Part shown: positions 1 through 8,305 of the stretch, in pieces
Layout of the letters: each line of letters starts with the position of its first letter
How positions within the stretch are numbered: position 1 is the first letter of the stretch
NCBI RefSeq assembly: GCF_039973015.1
Contig: NZ_JBDWLT010000010.1
Coordinates: 186,001-250,000, forward strand
Source of the DNA: Parvibaculum sp039973015
GTDB lineage: Bacteria; Pseudomonadota; Alphaproteobacteria; Parvibaculales; Parvibaculaceae
Reading direction: 5' to 3'
DNA length: 64,000 nt
The notes under the pieces: generated by a model
Told to the model about the DNA's origin: nothing
What the model saw: only the letters and a program-made list of their open reading frames with translations
Databases searched by the model: none
Made by a program: the position numbers and the translations under genes

Positions 1-112
1 CATTTCGTGAACGAATAGGCGAGAATCCGCATACCGCCTTCGGGACCGTCTTTGCTTCGCCAGAAGCGACTTCGGAAAGGCGGCGGAGTCCAAAGGGCGA
101 TACGGGAACAAT

Positions 113-802
113 ATGCGCGAGATCGTGCTCGATACCGAAACCACGGGCATCAGTCCGCAGGACGGACACCGGCTGGTCGAAATCGGCTGCCTCGAACTTT
201 TCAACCATGTCGCGACGGGCAAGGTCTACCACACCTATATCGATCCCGAGCGCGACATGCCGGAGGGCGCTTTCCGCGTCCACGGGCTTTCCGAGGAGTT
301 CCTGCGCGGCAAGCCGAAATTCGCCGATGTGGCGGACGAGTTCCTCGAATTCATCGGCGGCGATCCGCTCGTGATCCACAATGCCTCATTCGACATGGGC
401 TTCATCAATGCCGAGCTGAAGAAGATCGGACGGACGCCACTTCCCATGTCGCGCGCCATCGACACGCTCGATATGGCGCGGCGAAAGTTTCCCGGCTCCC
501 AGAACAATCTCGACGCGCTGTGCCGCCGCTTCAATGTCGACAATTCGGGCCGCACCCGGCATGGCGCATTGCTCGACAGCGAGCTTTTGGCCGAAGTCTA
601 TCTGGAGTTGATGGGCGGGCGGCAGCCGGGCCTCGTATTGCAGGCCGATGCGGGCGGCACGGGCGCGGGCACCAGACGTGTTGCGCGCGAAAGCCGCCCC
701 GTGGCTCTTGCCCCGCGCCTGAGCGATGAGGAGCGCGCCGCGCACGACGCCTTTGTCGCGACGCTGGGCGAAGACGCGCTCTGGCTCGCCGTGAAGGGCT
801 GA
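113..802 (+). CDS. dnaQ: DNA polymerase III subunit epsilon (proofreading exonuclease)
   Basis: This 229-residue protein is the 3'-5' proofreading exonuclease of the replicative polymerase; it removes misincorporated nucleotides in the DnaE-epsilon-theta core. It is a DEDDh exonuclease: ExoI DTETTG carries D7 and E9, ExoII HNASFD ends in D94, and ExoIII has H150 and D155 (HGALLDSE). The exonuclease domain fills roughly residues 1-170. The variable tail (175-229) would be the polymerase-binding arm, as in the family. The ATG at 113 puts the DTETTG strand at the usual distance from the N-terminus. A longer ORF in another frame starts at 52 but has no such motifs. It converges on secB with only about 11 bases between the two stops. 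Confidence 0.97.
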   Translation: MREIVLDTETTGISPQDGHRLVEIGCLELFNHVATGKVYHTYIDPERDMPEGAFRVHGLSEEFLRGKPKFADVADEFLEFIGGDPLVIHNASFDMGFINAELKKIGRTPLPMSRAIDTLDMARRKFPGSQNNLDALCRRFNVDNSGRTRHGALLDSELLAEVYLELMGGRQPGLVLQADAGGTGAGTRRVARESRPVALAPRLSDEERAAHDAFVATLGEDALWLAVKG

Positions 803-813
803 AGCCCCCCGCG

Positions 814-1320
814 TCAGTTCGGCTGCTTGGTTTCGGCGATTTCCTGCGCCATCTGCTCGCGGCGCTGCTGATAGAGGCTCACGAAATCGATGGGGTCGAT
901 CATTAGCGGCGGATAACCGCCGTCGCGTGTGACGTCCGCGAGAACGCGGCGCGCGAAGGGGAAGATCTGGCGCGGGCACTCGACGACGAGCACCGCTTCG
1001 AGATCCTGCTCGGGAATATTGGCGAGGCGGAAGAGCCCGGCATATTCCAGCTCCACCAGGAACATCGGCTTGTCCTTCACCTTGGCGTCGGCACCGATTT
1101 TCAGGGTCACTTCGTAGTCATTGTCGTTCATGCGCTTCACGCCGACATCGACGCGCAAGCCGATCTGCGGCTGCTCCTCGACGGGACCGAGCATTTGCGG
1201 GGCGTTCGGGTTCTCGAAGGAGATATCCTTGACGTATTGCGTCAATACGCGGAGCTGCGCCATCGGCGGTTCGCCGCCATTGCCCGCATTGTCTGTATTG
1301 GTCGAGCCCTGATCCGACAT
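814..1320 (-). CDS. secB: Protein-export chaperone SecB
   Basis: SecB keeps precursor proteins unfolded in the cytoplasm and passes them to SecA for Sec export. The 168-residue protein has a polar, disordered N-terminal stretch of about 18 residues, followed by the typical SecB start (LRVLTQYVKDISFENPNAP) and the conserved FPFAR and PPLMIDPIDF segments near the C-terminus. Length is normal for alphaproteobacterial SecB. It converges on dnaQ, a neighbour pairing that is common in Rhizobiales. It lies downstream of fxsA on the same strand with about 90 nt between, so joint transcription is possible but not shown. Confidence 0.97.
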   Translation of the reverse strand: MSDQGSTNTDNAGNGGEPPMAQLRVLTQYVKDISFENPNAPQMLGPVEEQPQIGLRVDVGVKRMNDNDYEVTLKIGADAKVKDKPMFLVELEYAGLFRLANIPEQDLEAVLVVECPRQIFPFARRVLADVTRDGGYPPLMIDPIDFVSLYQQRREQMAQEIAETKQPN

Positions 1321-1411
1321 TCTTGCCTCACCGCTTCTCGCTTTTTACGAAGGCTGCTGGCTAGCACGGAAAAGGCGGAGCGACAAGAAAGCCCGTGTGT
1401 CTGGAACTGAC

Positions 1412-1960
1412 TTATTGCTTCCAGGGTGAATCGCTGCGCGGGCCCCTGCCCTCCCGGTCATTTTCGTTCTCGCCGATTTCCTCCGCCTCGCCCTCGATGA
1501 CCGGCCCCGGTCTCTCTGAATGAGGGCCCGAATGAGGACCGGGGCGCTGCGGCCCGCCGCCCATGCCGCCAGCCATGCCGCTCGAATAGACGGTGAAGCG
1601 GCTGCTGGCCGCGATGCGCCGTGCCGCGTAGCGGCCGATGGCGCGCCGGAAAGGCGCAATGAGAAGCGCAAAGCCAATGCAATCGGTGAAGAGGCCCGGT
1701 GTCACCATGAGAAGGGCGGCGGCGAAGAGAAAGACGCCATCGAGCATTTCCGCGACCGGCGGCTCGCCCCGCCGCATCGCCTCTTCGGCCCGGCGCCAGG
1801 TCGTGAGCCCCTGCACCCGCAGCAGCGTCGCGCCGATAAAGGCGGTCGCGAGCACGATGCCTACCGTCGGCCAGACGCCGATCGCGCCCCCGACCTTGAT
1901 GAAGATCGCGATTTCGATCAGGGGCACGGCAATGAAGAGAAGGAAGAGAAAAGCGGGCAC
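1412..1960 (-). CDS. fxsA: FxsA family membrane protein
   Basis: This 182-residue integral inner-membrane protein matches the FxsA family, whose E. coli member relieves phage T7 exclusion by F plasmids when overproduced; its normal job is unknown. Hydrophobic segments lie at about residues 2-22, 27-47 and 74-103. The family signatures PLIEIAIFIKVG and MVTPGLFTDCIGFALL are present. The C-terminal 60 residues are hydrophilic, rich in Gly, Pro and acidic residues, and probably disordered in the cytoplasm. It sits between secB and the divergent timA gene, a conserved neighbourhood in Rhizobiales. Confidence 0.93.
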   Translation of the reverse strand: MPAFLFLLFIAVPLIEIAIFIKVGGAIGVWPTVGIVLATAFIGATLLRVQGLTTWRRAEEAMRRGEPPVAEMLDGVFLFAAALLMVTPGLFTDCIGFALLIAPFRRAIGRYAARRIAASSRFTVYSSGMAGGMGGGPQRPGPHSGPHSERPGPVIEGEAEEIGENENDREGRGPRSDSPWKQ

Positions 1961-2299
1961 GGCTGGCTTTCGGTGGTTTCAGGGAGCGGTTTTGGAAAAT
2001 TCGGCCCGGGCAGGTCGTCCGGGAGGCGCCCCGAGGCACGGACCCTCACAAGACAAGATAGGGTGTGGAACCCCGCTTGCCCACATGCTTCGGCCGGAGT
2101 TTGACCGAAGTGCGGCGAGAGTTCCTCCCGAGTTCGCCTCGCATGGCTCCGGTAGCAAAATGCGGCCCGATGCCCTAGGTTATGGCTCTGGAACGCACGG
2201 GCAGAAACGCTTAAGTAAAAGACCTGACCTGAGCGCAAAAACAAATGTAACGGAAGGCCAGCCGCCCGGCCTGACGATGCGAAAGGGCTCCTCGAGCGA
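1961..2299. other. Divergent intergenic region between fxsA and timA
   Basis: This 339-nt gap separates the divergent starts of fxsA and timA and should hold both promoters. I find no convincing -35/-10 pair, no small ORF with a good ribosome site and no RNA gene. The only structure I noticed is a short inverted repeat, CTTCGG (2088-2093) with CCGAAG (2105-2110). The part near timA (about 2200-2260) is more A-rich than its surroundings. Confidence 0.5.
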
Positions 2300-3031
2300 A
2301 TGGACGACGGCTTGAATCTCCTCAATATCATCCTGCTCGCGATCGCCGTCGGCGTCTTTCTGAAACTCAGAAGCGTGCTCGGACGGCGGACGGGCCATGA
2401 ACGCCCGCCCTATGACCCTTACTCGGGCGATGCGAGCGGCAACGACAAGGTTGTGACGCTGCCCAAGCGTCCGCGCGCCGAAGGCGAGGCGGGTGCGCGT
2501 ACCGTCGATGCACAAGGCGATCCCTTCGCCGATACGTCCCGGCGCGACCGCTGGCATGGCATTGCCGAGCCCGGCACGCCGCTCGCCAATGGTCTCGACG
2601 CCATTGCCGCCACAGACGCCTATTTCGATGCGGATGCCTTCCTCTCCGGCGCGCGCTCTGCCTATGAGATGATCGTGACGGCCTTTGCCGAGGGCGACCG
2701 CGAAACGCTGAAGCCGCTTCTTTCGGCGGATGTCTACAAGAGCTTCGAAGGCGCGATGGACGAGCGCGATAACAAGGGCCTCACGGTGGATCAGAGCTTC
2801 ATCGGCATCGAGAAGGCGGTGCTCGACGCCGCCGCCCTTGAGGGGACGCGCGCGCGTCTCACCGTCTCCTTCCGCAGCACGCTCACTTCCTGCACCAAGA
2901 ACGACGATGGCGTGGTTGTCGAGGGCGATCCCGTGACGGTGCGCGAAGTGACCGACCTCTGGACCTTTGAACGCGATGTGAAAAACCGCGATCCGAACTG
3001 GAAGCTGGTCGCCACCGGCGCTTCCGGCTGA
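2300..3031 (+). CDS. timA: Tim44/TimA family protein
   Basis: The 243-residue protein belongs to the bacterial Tim44-like family (TimA), relatives of the mitochondrial import-motor subunit Tim44. It has one N-terminal membrane segment (about residues 6-22, NIILLAIAVGVFLKL), a charged linker, and a C-terminal Tim44 domain from about residue 95 to the end. The domain includes a helix around AYEMIVTAFAEGDRETL and a strand-rich lipid-binding-like fold, with WTFERDV near the end. Bacterial members lack a firm function; peripheral membrane binding is suspected. It stands just upstream of mltA (15-nt gap) and next to secB/fxsA, so an envelope or export role is plausible. Confidence 0.9.
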   Translation: MDDGLNLLNIILLAIAVGVFLKLRSVLGRRTGHERPPYDPYSGDASGNDKVVTLPKRPRAEGEAGARTVDAQGDPFADTSRRDRWHGIAEPGTPLANGLDAIAATDAYFDADAFLSGARSAYEMIVTAFAEGDRETLKPLLSADVYKSFEGAMDERDNKGLTVDQSFIGIEKAVLDAAALEGTRARLTVSFRSTLTSCTKNDDGVVVEGDPVTVREVTDLWTFERDVKNRDPNWKLVATGASG

Positions 3032-3046
3032 CCGGCGGCTGCGGCG

Positions 3047-4180
3047 ATGCGTAATAGTGCGGCGGCCCTTCTCCTTTTCGGAGGACTTCTTCTTGCCATT
3101 GCGCCCGGAGTGTCCGGCATGAGCGCCCATGCGGCATCGGCAGCGGCCCGCATGTCCTGGTCCGATATCGAAGGCTGGCATACGGACGATCAGGCGGCCG
3201 CGCTTTCCGCCTTCAAGGGCTCTTGCGCGCGTATACTGAAGTTGTCGCCTTCCGCCCCGCTCGACACCAAGGGCGGCGATCCGCTTTATGGTCGCGCAGG
3301 CGCCTGGCAACCGGCCTGCGAGGCGGCGGCGAAGGTTGGGCCCGGGGCTGGCGCGGCCAATGCGCGCGGCTTTTTCCAGCACTGGTTCGTGCCCGTTCGT
3401 TTTCCCGCAACGCGCGGCCTTTTCACCGGCTATTACGAGCCGGAAATGAAAGGCTCGCTGACAAGGCACGGCGTCTACCAGACGCCGGTGCTTGCGCCGC
3501 CAGCCGGTTTCCGCATGGTGGATGGCGGCGGCTCTTTTCCGGCGCGCGCGCAGATTGAGAATGGTGCGCTCGACACGCAAAAGCTCGCGCTTGTCTGGCT
3601 CGAAAGCCCCATTGATGCCTTCTTCCTGCATGTGCAGGGCTCGGGCCGGGTCAGGCTCGAAACGGGCGAGATCGTACGCCTCTCCTTTGCCGCGAAAACG
3701 GGGCATCCCTATACCTCCATCGGCAAGCTCCTCGTCGAGCGCGGCGAGATGCCGCTTGAAGAGGTGTCGATGCAGACGATCCGCGCCTGGCTCTCCGCCC
3801 ATCCCGCCGAAGGCCGCGCCCTGATGCGCGAAAATGAATCCTACATATTCTTCCGTATACTGAGGGATGTAGACCCCTCCAGCGGGCCCCCCGGGGCGGA
3901 AGGCGTACCCCTCACACCGGGACGGAGCCTCGCCATCGACCGCAGCATGCATCCGCTCGGCGTCCTGCTTTTTCTCACGACCGAACACCCGACTGCCGAT
4001 GGCGCGAATTCCGTTGAAGTGCGCCGCCTCATGGTGGCGCAGGATACGGGCTCGGCGATCAAGGGACTGCAGCGTGGCGATATCTTCTTCGGCTCGGGCG
4101 AGGAAGCGGGCGAGATCGCAGGCCGTATGAAGGCGGAAGGCGAACTTATTGCGCTGGTGCCAAAGGACATTGCACCTTAA
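3047..4180 (+). CDS. mltA: Membrane-bound lytic murein transglycosylase A
   Basis: MltA cleaves the MurNAc-GlcNAc bond of peptidoglycan to give 1,6-anhydromuropeptides, which AmpG (encoded at 52300) imports for recycling. The 377-residue protein has an N-terminal hydrophobic signal (about residues 5-30, no lipobox). It then carries the MltA domain with GYYEPEMKGS (129-138) and VQGSGRVRL (196-204). The C-terminal 3D domain has conserved aspartates in AIDRS (D298), QDTGSAIKG (D333) and RGDIFFG (D345); one of the last is the expected catalytic acid. It is probably cotranscribed with timA upstream and the Smr/XRE pair downstream (33-nt gap). Confidence 0.95.
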   Translation: MRNSAAALLLFGGLLLAIAPGVSGMSAHAASAAARMSWSDIEGWHTDDQAAALSAFKGSCARILKLSPSAPLDTKGGDPLYGRAGAWQPACEAAAKVGPGAGAANARGFFQHWFVPVRFPATRGLFTGYYEPEMKGSLTRHGVYQTPVLAPPAGFRMVDGGGSFPARAQIENGALDTQKLALVWLESPIDAFFLHVQGSGRVRLETGEIVRLSFAAKTGHPYTSIGKLLVERGEMPLEEVSMQTIRAWLSAHPAEGRALMRENESYIFFRILRDVDPSSGPPGAEGVPLTPGRSLAIDRSMHPLGVLLFLTTEHPTADGANSVEVRRLMVAQDTGSAIKGLQRGDIFFGSGEEAGEIAGRMKAEGELIALVPKDIAP

Positions 4181-4213
4181 TAAACGGGCGGCAAAACCGG
4201 ACAGGGCATTTTC

Positions 4214-4849
4214 ATGGCGAGCGACAAGGAGAAGATGCCGCGCCCGAAATCCCGCCACCGCCGTCTGACGGATGAGGAGCACAAGCTCTGGCGCGCGGTG
4301 ACGAAGGACGCAAAGCCGATGTCGCGCCGCCCGTCGGAAGGGCTTGAAACCCCGCATGAGGACGAACGCGCTGCCCTTCCCGTCCAGCCGCAATCGCTTG
4401 CGCCCGCCCGCGCGCCGTCCCTGCCGCCGCCACCGCCCTCCGTGCCTCTCCGCCGCTCCTCCGAGCCGCCGCCTTTGACCGGCCTCGACCGCCGCACGAG
4501 CCAGCGGCTTGCGCGCGGCCAGATGGAAATCGAGGCGACGCTCGACCTCCACGGCCACGGGCAGGAAACCGCGCATCAGACGCTCCATGCCTTCATCGCC
4601 CGTTCGCGCGCGCGCGGGCTGCGCTGCGTTCTGGTCATCACCGGCAAGGGCGCCTCGCCCTATGCGCGGCACACGCTGCACGGAAGCACATTCTACGAGG
4701 TGCCGGAGCGCCAGGGCGTACTCCGCAGCGCCGTGCCCCGCTGGCTCAACGAGGCGGAGCTTCGCACCCATGTCTCCGGTTTCCAGCCCGCACATCCGAA
4801 GCATGGCGGCGGCGGCGCCTTCTATATCTGGCTGCGCAAGAAGCGATGA
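4214..4849 (+). CDS. Smr domain protein
   Basis: This 211-residue protein ends in a small MutS-related (Smr) domain (about 108-211) with the hallmarks LDLHG (110-114), VITGKG (141-146) and HGGGGAF (197-203). Stand-alone Smr proteins are DNA/RNA nicking nucleases or ribosome-rescue nucleases such as SmrB; which applies here cannot be told. The first 100 residues are low-complexity: a basic start and a Pro-rich linker with a run of five prolines. Its stop overlaps the start of the XRE gene by 4 nt (ATGA), so translation is coupled. The order mltA-Smr-XRE looks like one operon. Confidence 0.93.
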   Translation: MASDKEKMPRPKSRHRRLTDEEHKLWRAVTKDAKPMSRRPSEGLETPHEDERAALPVQPQSLAPARAPSLPPPPPSVPLRRSSEPPPLTGLDRRTSQRLARGQMEIEATLDLHGHGQETAHQTLHAFIARSRARGLRCVLVITGKGASPYARHTLHGSTFYEVPERQGVLRSAVPRWLNEAELRTHVSGFQPAHPKHGGGGAFYIWLRKKR

Positions 4850-5217
4850 CACCCTTCGGCCGCAAACTGAGAGAGCTGCGCGCCGCGCGCGGCCTCACCA
4901 TGAAGGAGATGGCAGCAGCGCTGCGCGTGACCCCCGCCTATCTCTCGGCGCTGGAGCATGGCAAACGCGGCCGCCCGAGCTGGCGGCTGGTACAGGCGAT
5001 CATCGGCTATTTCAACGTGATCTGGGACGAGGCGGAGGAACTGGAGCGGCTTGCGCGGCTGTCGCATCCCCGTATCGTCCTCGACACGTCCGGTCTTGCC
5101 CCGCAGGCAACGGAACTCGCCAACCGCCTTGCCGAGGAGATCGGCGAACTCGGACAGACGGAAATCGCGGACATGCTCGCCCTTCTCGACAGGCGAAAGA
5201 AGAAGATGAAGCGCTGA
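4846..5217 (+). CDS. XRE-family helix-turn-helix regulator
   Basis: A 123-residue protein with a Cro/CI-type helix-turn-helix at about residues 4-60, clear in LRELRAARGLTMKEMAAAL and the recognition helix AYLSALEHGKRGRPS. The remaining half is helical, rich in Glu and Leu, and ends in basic residues (RRKKKMKR). It has no sensing domain I recognise. Its ATG overlaps the Smr stop codon (ATGA), so the two are translated together. The conserved pairing with Smr suggests it could control this operon, but no operator was identified. Confidence 0.9.
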   Translation: MTPFGRKLRELRAARGLTMKEMAAALRVTPAYLSALEHGKRGRPSWRLVQAIIGYFNVIWDEAEELERLARLSHPRIVLDTSGLAPQATELANRLAEEIGELGQTEIADMLALLDRRKKKMKR

Positions 5218-5296
5218 TCAGCCTATAGTGAAGAATCCGCGCTTGCGGAAAGCGCTGGCGGCGAAGCAGATGGATGCCGGAAGGCCCTGAACGCAA

Positions 5297-6238
5297 ATGG
5301 ACGATACGAGGAAGATCGAACAGAGCTTCGCACGCAAAGTGGACTGGAACCTTTTCCAGCTTTTCCACGAAATAGTGCGCGCGGGCGGCATCGGGGCGGC
5401 GGCGCGCCGGCTCAATCGCCAGCAGCCGACAGTGAGCGCGGGCCTCAAGCGGCTGGAAGATCATCTCGGCGTGACGCTGCTGAAGCGGAGCGCGAGCGGC
5501 ATCGAACTGCTTCCCGCGGGCCGTGCGCTGTTCGATCTCTGCGAGACCATGATGGGTGCGGTCCGCGCCGCGCCGCATGACGTGGCGCTTGCCGCCGGGC
5601 TCGTCGAGGGCGTCATCAATATCCGCATGATCTCGTCGGTCGTCTCGGCCCCGTTCGATGCGGCGCTTGCCGGACTCCACCGCCATCATCCCGGCGTCGG
5701 CATTCATATAGAAGTGGCGCCCTGGCGCGAGGTGATCGCCGCCTTGAAAGCGGGCGACGCGGAGGTCGGCATCGCCTGCGACAATGCCCCGGATGCCGCG
5801 CTTTGCTACCAGCCGCTGATGCGCGAAACGCAGCAGCTCTATTGCCACCGTGCCCACGCGCTTTACGGCATGACCGTGCCCCAGCCGGGCGATCTTGCCG
5901 ATCAGCCCTATATCGCGACCGGGCTCGACGAGCCGCAGGAACTGGCGAATTTCCGCCAGCGCTACGGGCTCGGCAAGCGGATCGGCGGCTATGCGGAAAA
6001 TCTGCACGAGACGAAGCGGCTGATCGAGCTTGGCGTCGGCATCGGCTTCCTGCCGACCTGCGTCGCCGAAACGCTCGACAATGAAGGGGCGCTCTGGCCG
6101 CTCCTGCCGGAAGCGGTGCTGCCCGCCTATCAGGTCTATCTGGTGACGCGGGACGAGCCTGCCCGCAACACCCCGACGGAGCTCTTCCTCGCAGAAATCA
6201 TGGGGAAATTGCGGGAGCCAGCACAGACCATAGATTGA
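5297..6238 (+). CDS. LysR-family transcriptional regulator
   Basis: A 313-residue LysR-type regulator. The winged helix-turn-helix occupies about residues 15-75 (WNLFQLFHEIVRAGGIGAAA, then RQQPTVSAGLKRLEDHLG). The C-terminal two-lobed effector domain follows and includes LGVGIGFLPTC, a typical stretch of the second lobe. The first 14 residues are an extra polar tail. The gene lies 65 nt upstream of the 274-aa unknown protein, on the same strand. LysR genes are more often divergent from their targets, so control of the downstream oxygenase cluster is only inferred. The effector is unknown. Confidence 0.93.
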   Translation: MDDTRKIEQSFARKVDWNLFQLFHEIVRAGGIGAAARRLNRQQPTVSAGLKRLEDHLGVTLLKRSASGIELLPAGRALFDLCETMMGAVRAAPHDVALAAGLVEGVINIRMISSVVSAPFDAALAGLHRHHPGVGIHIEVAPWREVIAALKAGDAEVGIACDNAPDAALCYQPLMRETQQLYCHRAHALYGMTVPQPGDLADQPYIATGLDEPQELANFRQRYGLGKRIGGYAENLHETKRLIELGVGIGFLPTCVAETLDNEGALWPLLPEAVLPAYQVYLVTRDEPARNTPTELFLAEIMGKLREPAQTID

Positions 6239-6303
6239 ATTTATGCCCCGCATCGAAAAATAGCGTCTAGGCACATGACCCCGGGGGAGGCCAGCATGGT
6301 GTC

Positions 6304-7128
6304 ATGTCATTGCTTGCAGAAAAAACCCTCCCCGACCCCTCGCTCGAGACCATGCCCGGTCTCTGGCGCCGCTCGCTTCTCGCCTGGCCGGATGGCCGCC
6401 GCGACACGACGAGCTTCGTGAACTGGCTGCAGGGCCCGGGCCTCTATATCGATCTGCGCCAGCCCGAAGGCCGCCCAGACTTCTCGGGCATGACCTCCCT
6501 GGCCGCTCTCTCCCCCGACGCCATGATGTGGCTCGCCGCCCAGGAAGGCTTTGCGGGCGAGCTGGTCGAGGAAGACGGCTTCTTCGAATGGCGCCGCGAT
6601 ATCGATTTCCAGCCGCAGGCGATCTATTCCGATCGCGGCCGCCTCTGGAACGAGGGCGATGTCATGGTCGAGGAGGGAAAGGACATTCCCTATATCGAGC
6701 ATTGGCACCGCGAGCCGCTCGGCGAAACGCCTTTGTGGGCGGCGCGCCTCGAAGACCGCGAAACCGGCCAGAAGGGCGCCATCGCGCGCATGGGCTCGCT
6801 CTTCATGTTTGCGCGTGAACGCTATTGCGACACACCCGCCGGCCTCTCGCTTGCCGAATGCGTGGCCGGCGCCACCGATATGGCGCGCGCGCAGGAATTT
6901 CTCGATTGCGAGATCTCGCAGGGCGCGGTCACGAGCACGGGCTGGTTCATGCAGCGATCCACCCTGCCCTTCCGCGAGGGAAAGCCGCTCCTGCCCATGC
7001 TCAATGGCGGCCTTGTCGAAACGCATGACATGGACCGCACGGGCAAGCCCTTCACGCGGCACTGGGAAATAACGGACATGCGCGGCGAGCCGCTGGTCGA
7101 TGTCCCGTCGAACGGAGTATCCACATGA
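6304..7128 (+). CDS. Conserved protein of unknown function, coupled to a 2OG oxygenase
   Basis: I do not recognise the family of this 274-residue soluble protein. It has no signal peptide and no membrane segment. It is rich in Trp and acidic residues; the early GLWRRSLL and later repeated W, G and aromatic residues give it the look of a beta-rich, lipocalin-like fold, but that is a guess. Codon use matches the host and there are no breaks. Its stop overlaps the start of the 2OG-Fe(II) oxygenase (ATGA), so the two are translationally coupled and probably act in one process. A purine-rich GGGGGAGG (6283-6290 region) precedes the ATG. Confidence 0.85.
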   Translation: MSLLAEKTLPDPSLETMPGLWRRSLLAWPDGRRDTTSFVNWLQGPGLYIDLRQPEGRPDFSGMTSLAALSPDAMMWLAAQEGFAGELVEEDGFFEWRRDIDFQPQAIYSDRGRLWNEGDVMVEEGKDIPYIEHWHREPLGETPLWAARLEDRETGQKGAIARMGSLFMFARERYCDTPAGLSLAECVAGATDMARAQEFLDCEISQGAVTSTGWFMQRSTLPFREGKPLLPMLNGGLVETHDMDRTGKPFTRHWEITDMRGEPLVDVPSNGVST

Positions 7129-8186
7129 CTGAGACCGAAACGAAAGGCACGGCCTTCACGAGCATTCCCGTGGTGGATATCGCGCCCCTCTTCGGCAATG
7201 ACGAGGCGGCAAAGCGCGAAGTCGCCAAAGAGATGGCGGATGCAGCAAGCGATGTCGGCTTCCTTTATGTGAAGGGCCACAACATTTCGCGCGAGATGAT
7301 CGCGAAACTCGAAGCCCGCGCCGCGGAGTTTTTCGCCCTGCCGGAAGAAAAGAAGATGGAGCGCTATATCGGCAAGTCGCGCGCCCATCGCGGCTATGTG
7401 CCGACCGGCGAGGAAGGTTTCTATGACGGAACGGACCCCGCCAAGACCGACAAGAAAGAAGCCTTCGATCTTTCGATCGAACTGCCGGAAGACGACCCCG
7501 ACCATGTGAAGGGCTACCGGATGCTCGGCCCGAACCAGTGGCCGCCGGAGCTCCCCGAAATGCAGCGCGACGTCTATGCCTATTACGAGGCGGCGATGGC
7601 GCTCGGCCACACGCTCTTTCGCGGCTTCGCGCTCGCGCTCGGTCTGCCGGAAGACTATTTCGAGCAATGGCTGACGAAGCCGCCCTCGCAGCTCCGCCTT
7701 GTCCACTACCCCTCGGACCCCGCGCGAGCGGTCGCGGAATGGGGCATAAGCGCCCATACGGATTACGAGTGCTTCACCATCCTCCATGTGACGGCGCCGG
7801 GCCTTCAGGTCATGAACGCGAATGGCGACTGGATCGACGCACCCCCCGTCGAAGGTGCTTTCGTCATCAATATCGGCGACATGCTGGAAGCACTGACCAA
7901 TGGACGCTTCATTGCGACGCCGCACCGCGTTCGCAATGTGCCCGACGAGCGCTTCTCCTTTCCGCTCTTCTGTTCGCTTGACTACGACACGCAGGTCGAA
8001 CCGCTGCCGCAGTTCATCGAGGACGGCAAGGTCTATCCGGGCTATGGCGCTGGCGACCATCTCGTGACCCAGACCATGCGCACCTTCGCCTATCTGAAGA
8101 AGCTCGTTGCCGCCGGCGAACTCAAGCTGCCGGAAAGCGAAGACCATGCAACGGCGTTCGGCCGGCGCGAAAAAGAAATCGCCTGA
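7125..8186 (+). CDS. 2-oxoglutarate- and Fe(II)-dependent oxygenase, isopenicillin-N-synthase-like
   Basis: A 353-residue non-heme iron oxygenase of the DIOX_N/2OG-FeII_Oxy family. The N-terminal part reads IPVVDIAPLF, as in isopenicillin N synthase and plant-type dioxygenases. The iron facial triad is H211 and D213 (SAHTDYE) with H267 (ATPHRVRN). The 2-oxoglutarate carboxylate anchor is R276/S278 (ERFSFP). All catalytic residues are present, so the enzyme should be active, hydroxylating or oxidatively cleaving a small substrate. It overlaps the upstream unknown gene by 4 nt. An ABC substrate-binding protein follows after a hairpin. The substrate is unknown; a nitrogen-containing small molecule is inferred from that neighbour. 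Confidence 0.93.
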   Translation: MTETETKGTAFTSIPVVDIAPLFGNDEAAKREVAKEMADAASDVGFLYVKGHNISREMIAKLEARAAEFFALPEEKKMERYIGKSRAHRGYVPTGEEGFYDGTDPAKTDKKEAFDLSIELPEDDPDHVKGYRMLGPNQWPPELPEMQRDVYAYYEAAMALGHTLFRGFALALGLPEDYFEQWLTKPPSQLRLVHYPSDPARAVAEWGISAHTDYECFTILHVTAPGLQVMNANGDWIDAPPVEGAFVINIGDMLEALTNGRFIATPHRVRNVPDERFSFPLFCSLDYDTQVEPLPQFIEDGKVYPGYGAGDHLVTQTMRTFAYLKKLVAAGELKLPESEDHATAFGRREKEIA

Positions 8187-8191
8187 AGGCG

Positions 8192-8210
8192 GCCCGCCCG
8201 AACGGCGGGC
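8192..8210 (+). other. Intercistronic hairpin after the 2OG oxygenase
   Basis: GCCCGCC (8192-8198) and GGCGGGC (8204-8210) form a perfect 7-bp GC stem with a 5-nt loop, six bases after the oxygenase stop codon. No T-run follows, so it is not a standard terminator. It could stabilise the upstream mRNA or lower readthrough into the binding-protein gene. The 95 bases after it show no guanidine-riboswitch core that I can recognise. Confidence 0.5.
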
Positions 8211-8305
8211 AAGAGGAAACACCGGGAAGATCGATGAGATCCCCCCGTGCGAGGCGCGCGCGCCGCGTATGGACGGGTAGCCGTAACCAGTCGAAAGGAC
8301 AATCC

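Noticed and set aside
1..112. Possible end of an upstream gene (five codons HFVNE then TAG at 1-18)
   Set aside because: An upstream coaE gene would be expected before dnaQ, but five codons cannot identify it, and the rest of the stretch shows no motif.
2180..4852. 890-codon open frame on the minus strand opposite timA, mltA and Smr
   Set aside because: It lies opposite three well-supported genes with conserved motifs, and its protein is full of Arg/Ala/His runs typical of antisense frames in GC-rich DNA.
4214..5217. Toxin-antitoxin reading of the Smr/XRE pair
   Set aside because: The Smr protein is larger than usual toxins and has a clear Smr domain with a long linker; the genes sit in a conserved mltA context.
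8187..8305. Guanidine (ykkC) riboswitch before the ABC binding protein
   Set aside because: I looked for the conserved core because of the likely guanidine/urea link, but neither this gap nor 6239-6303 has it; only a GC hairpin is present.
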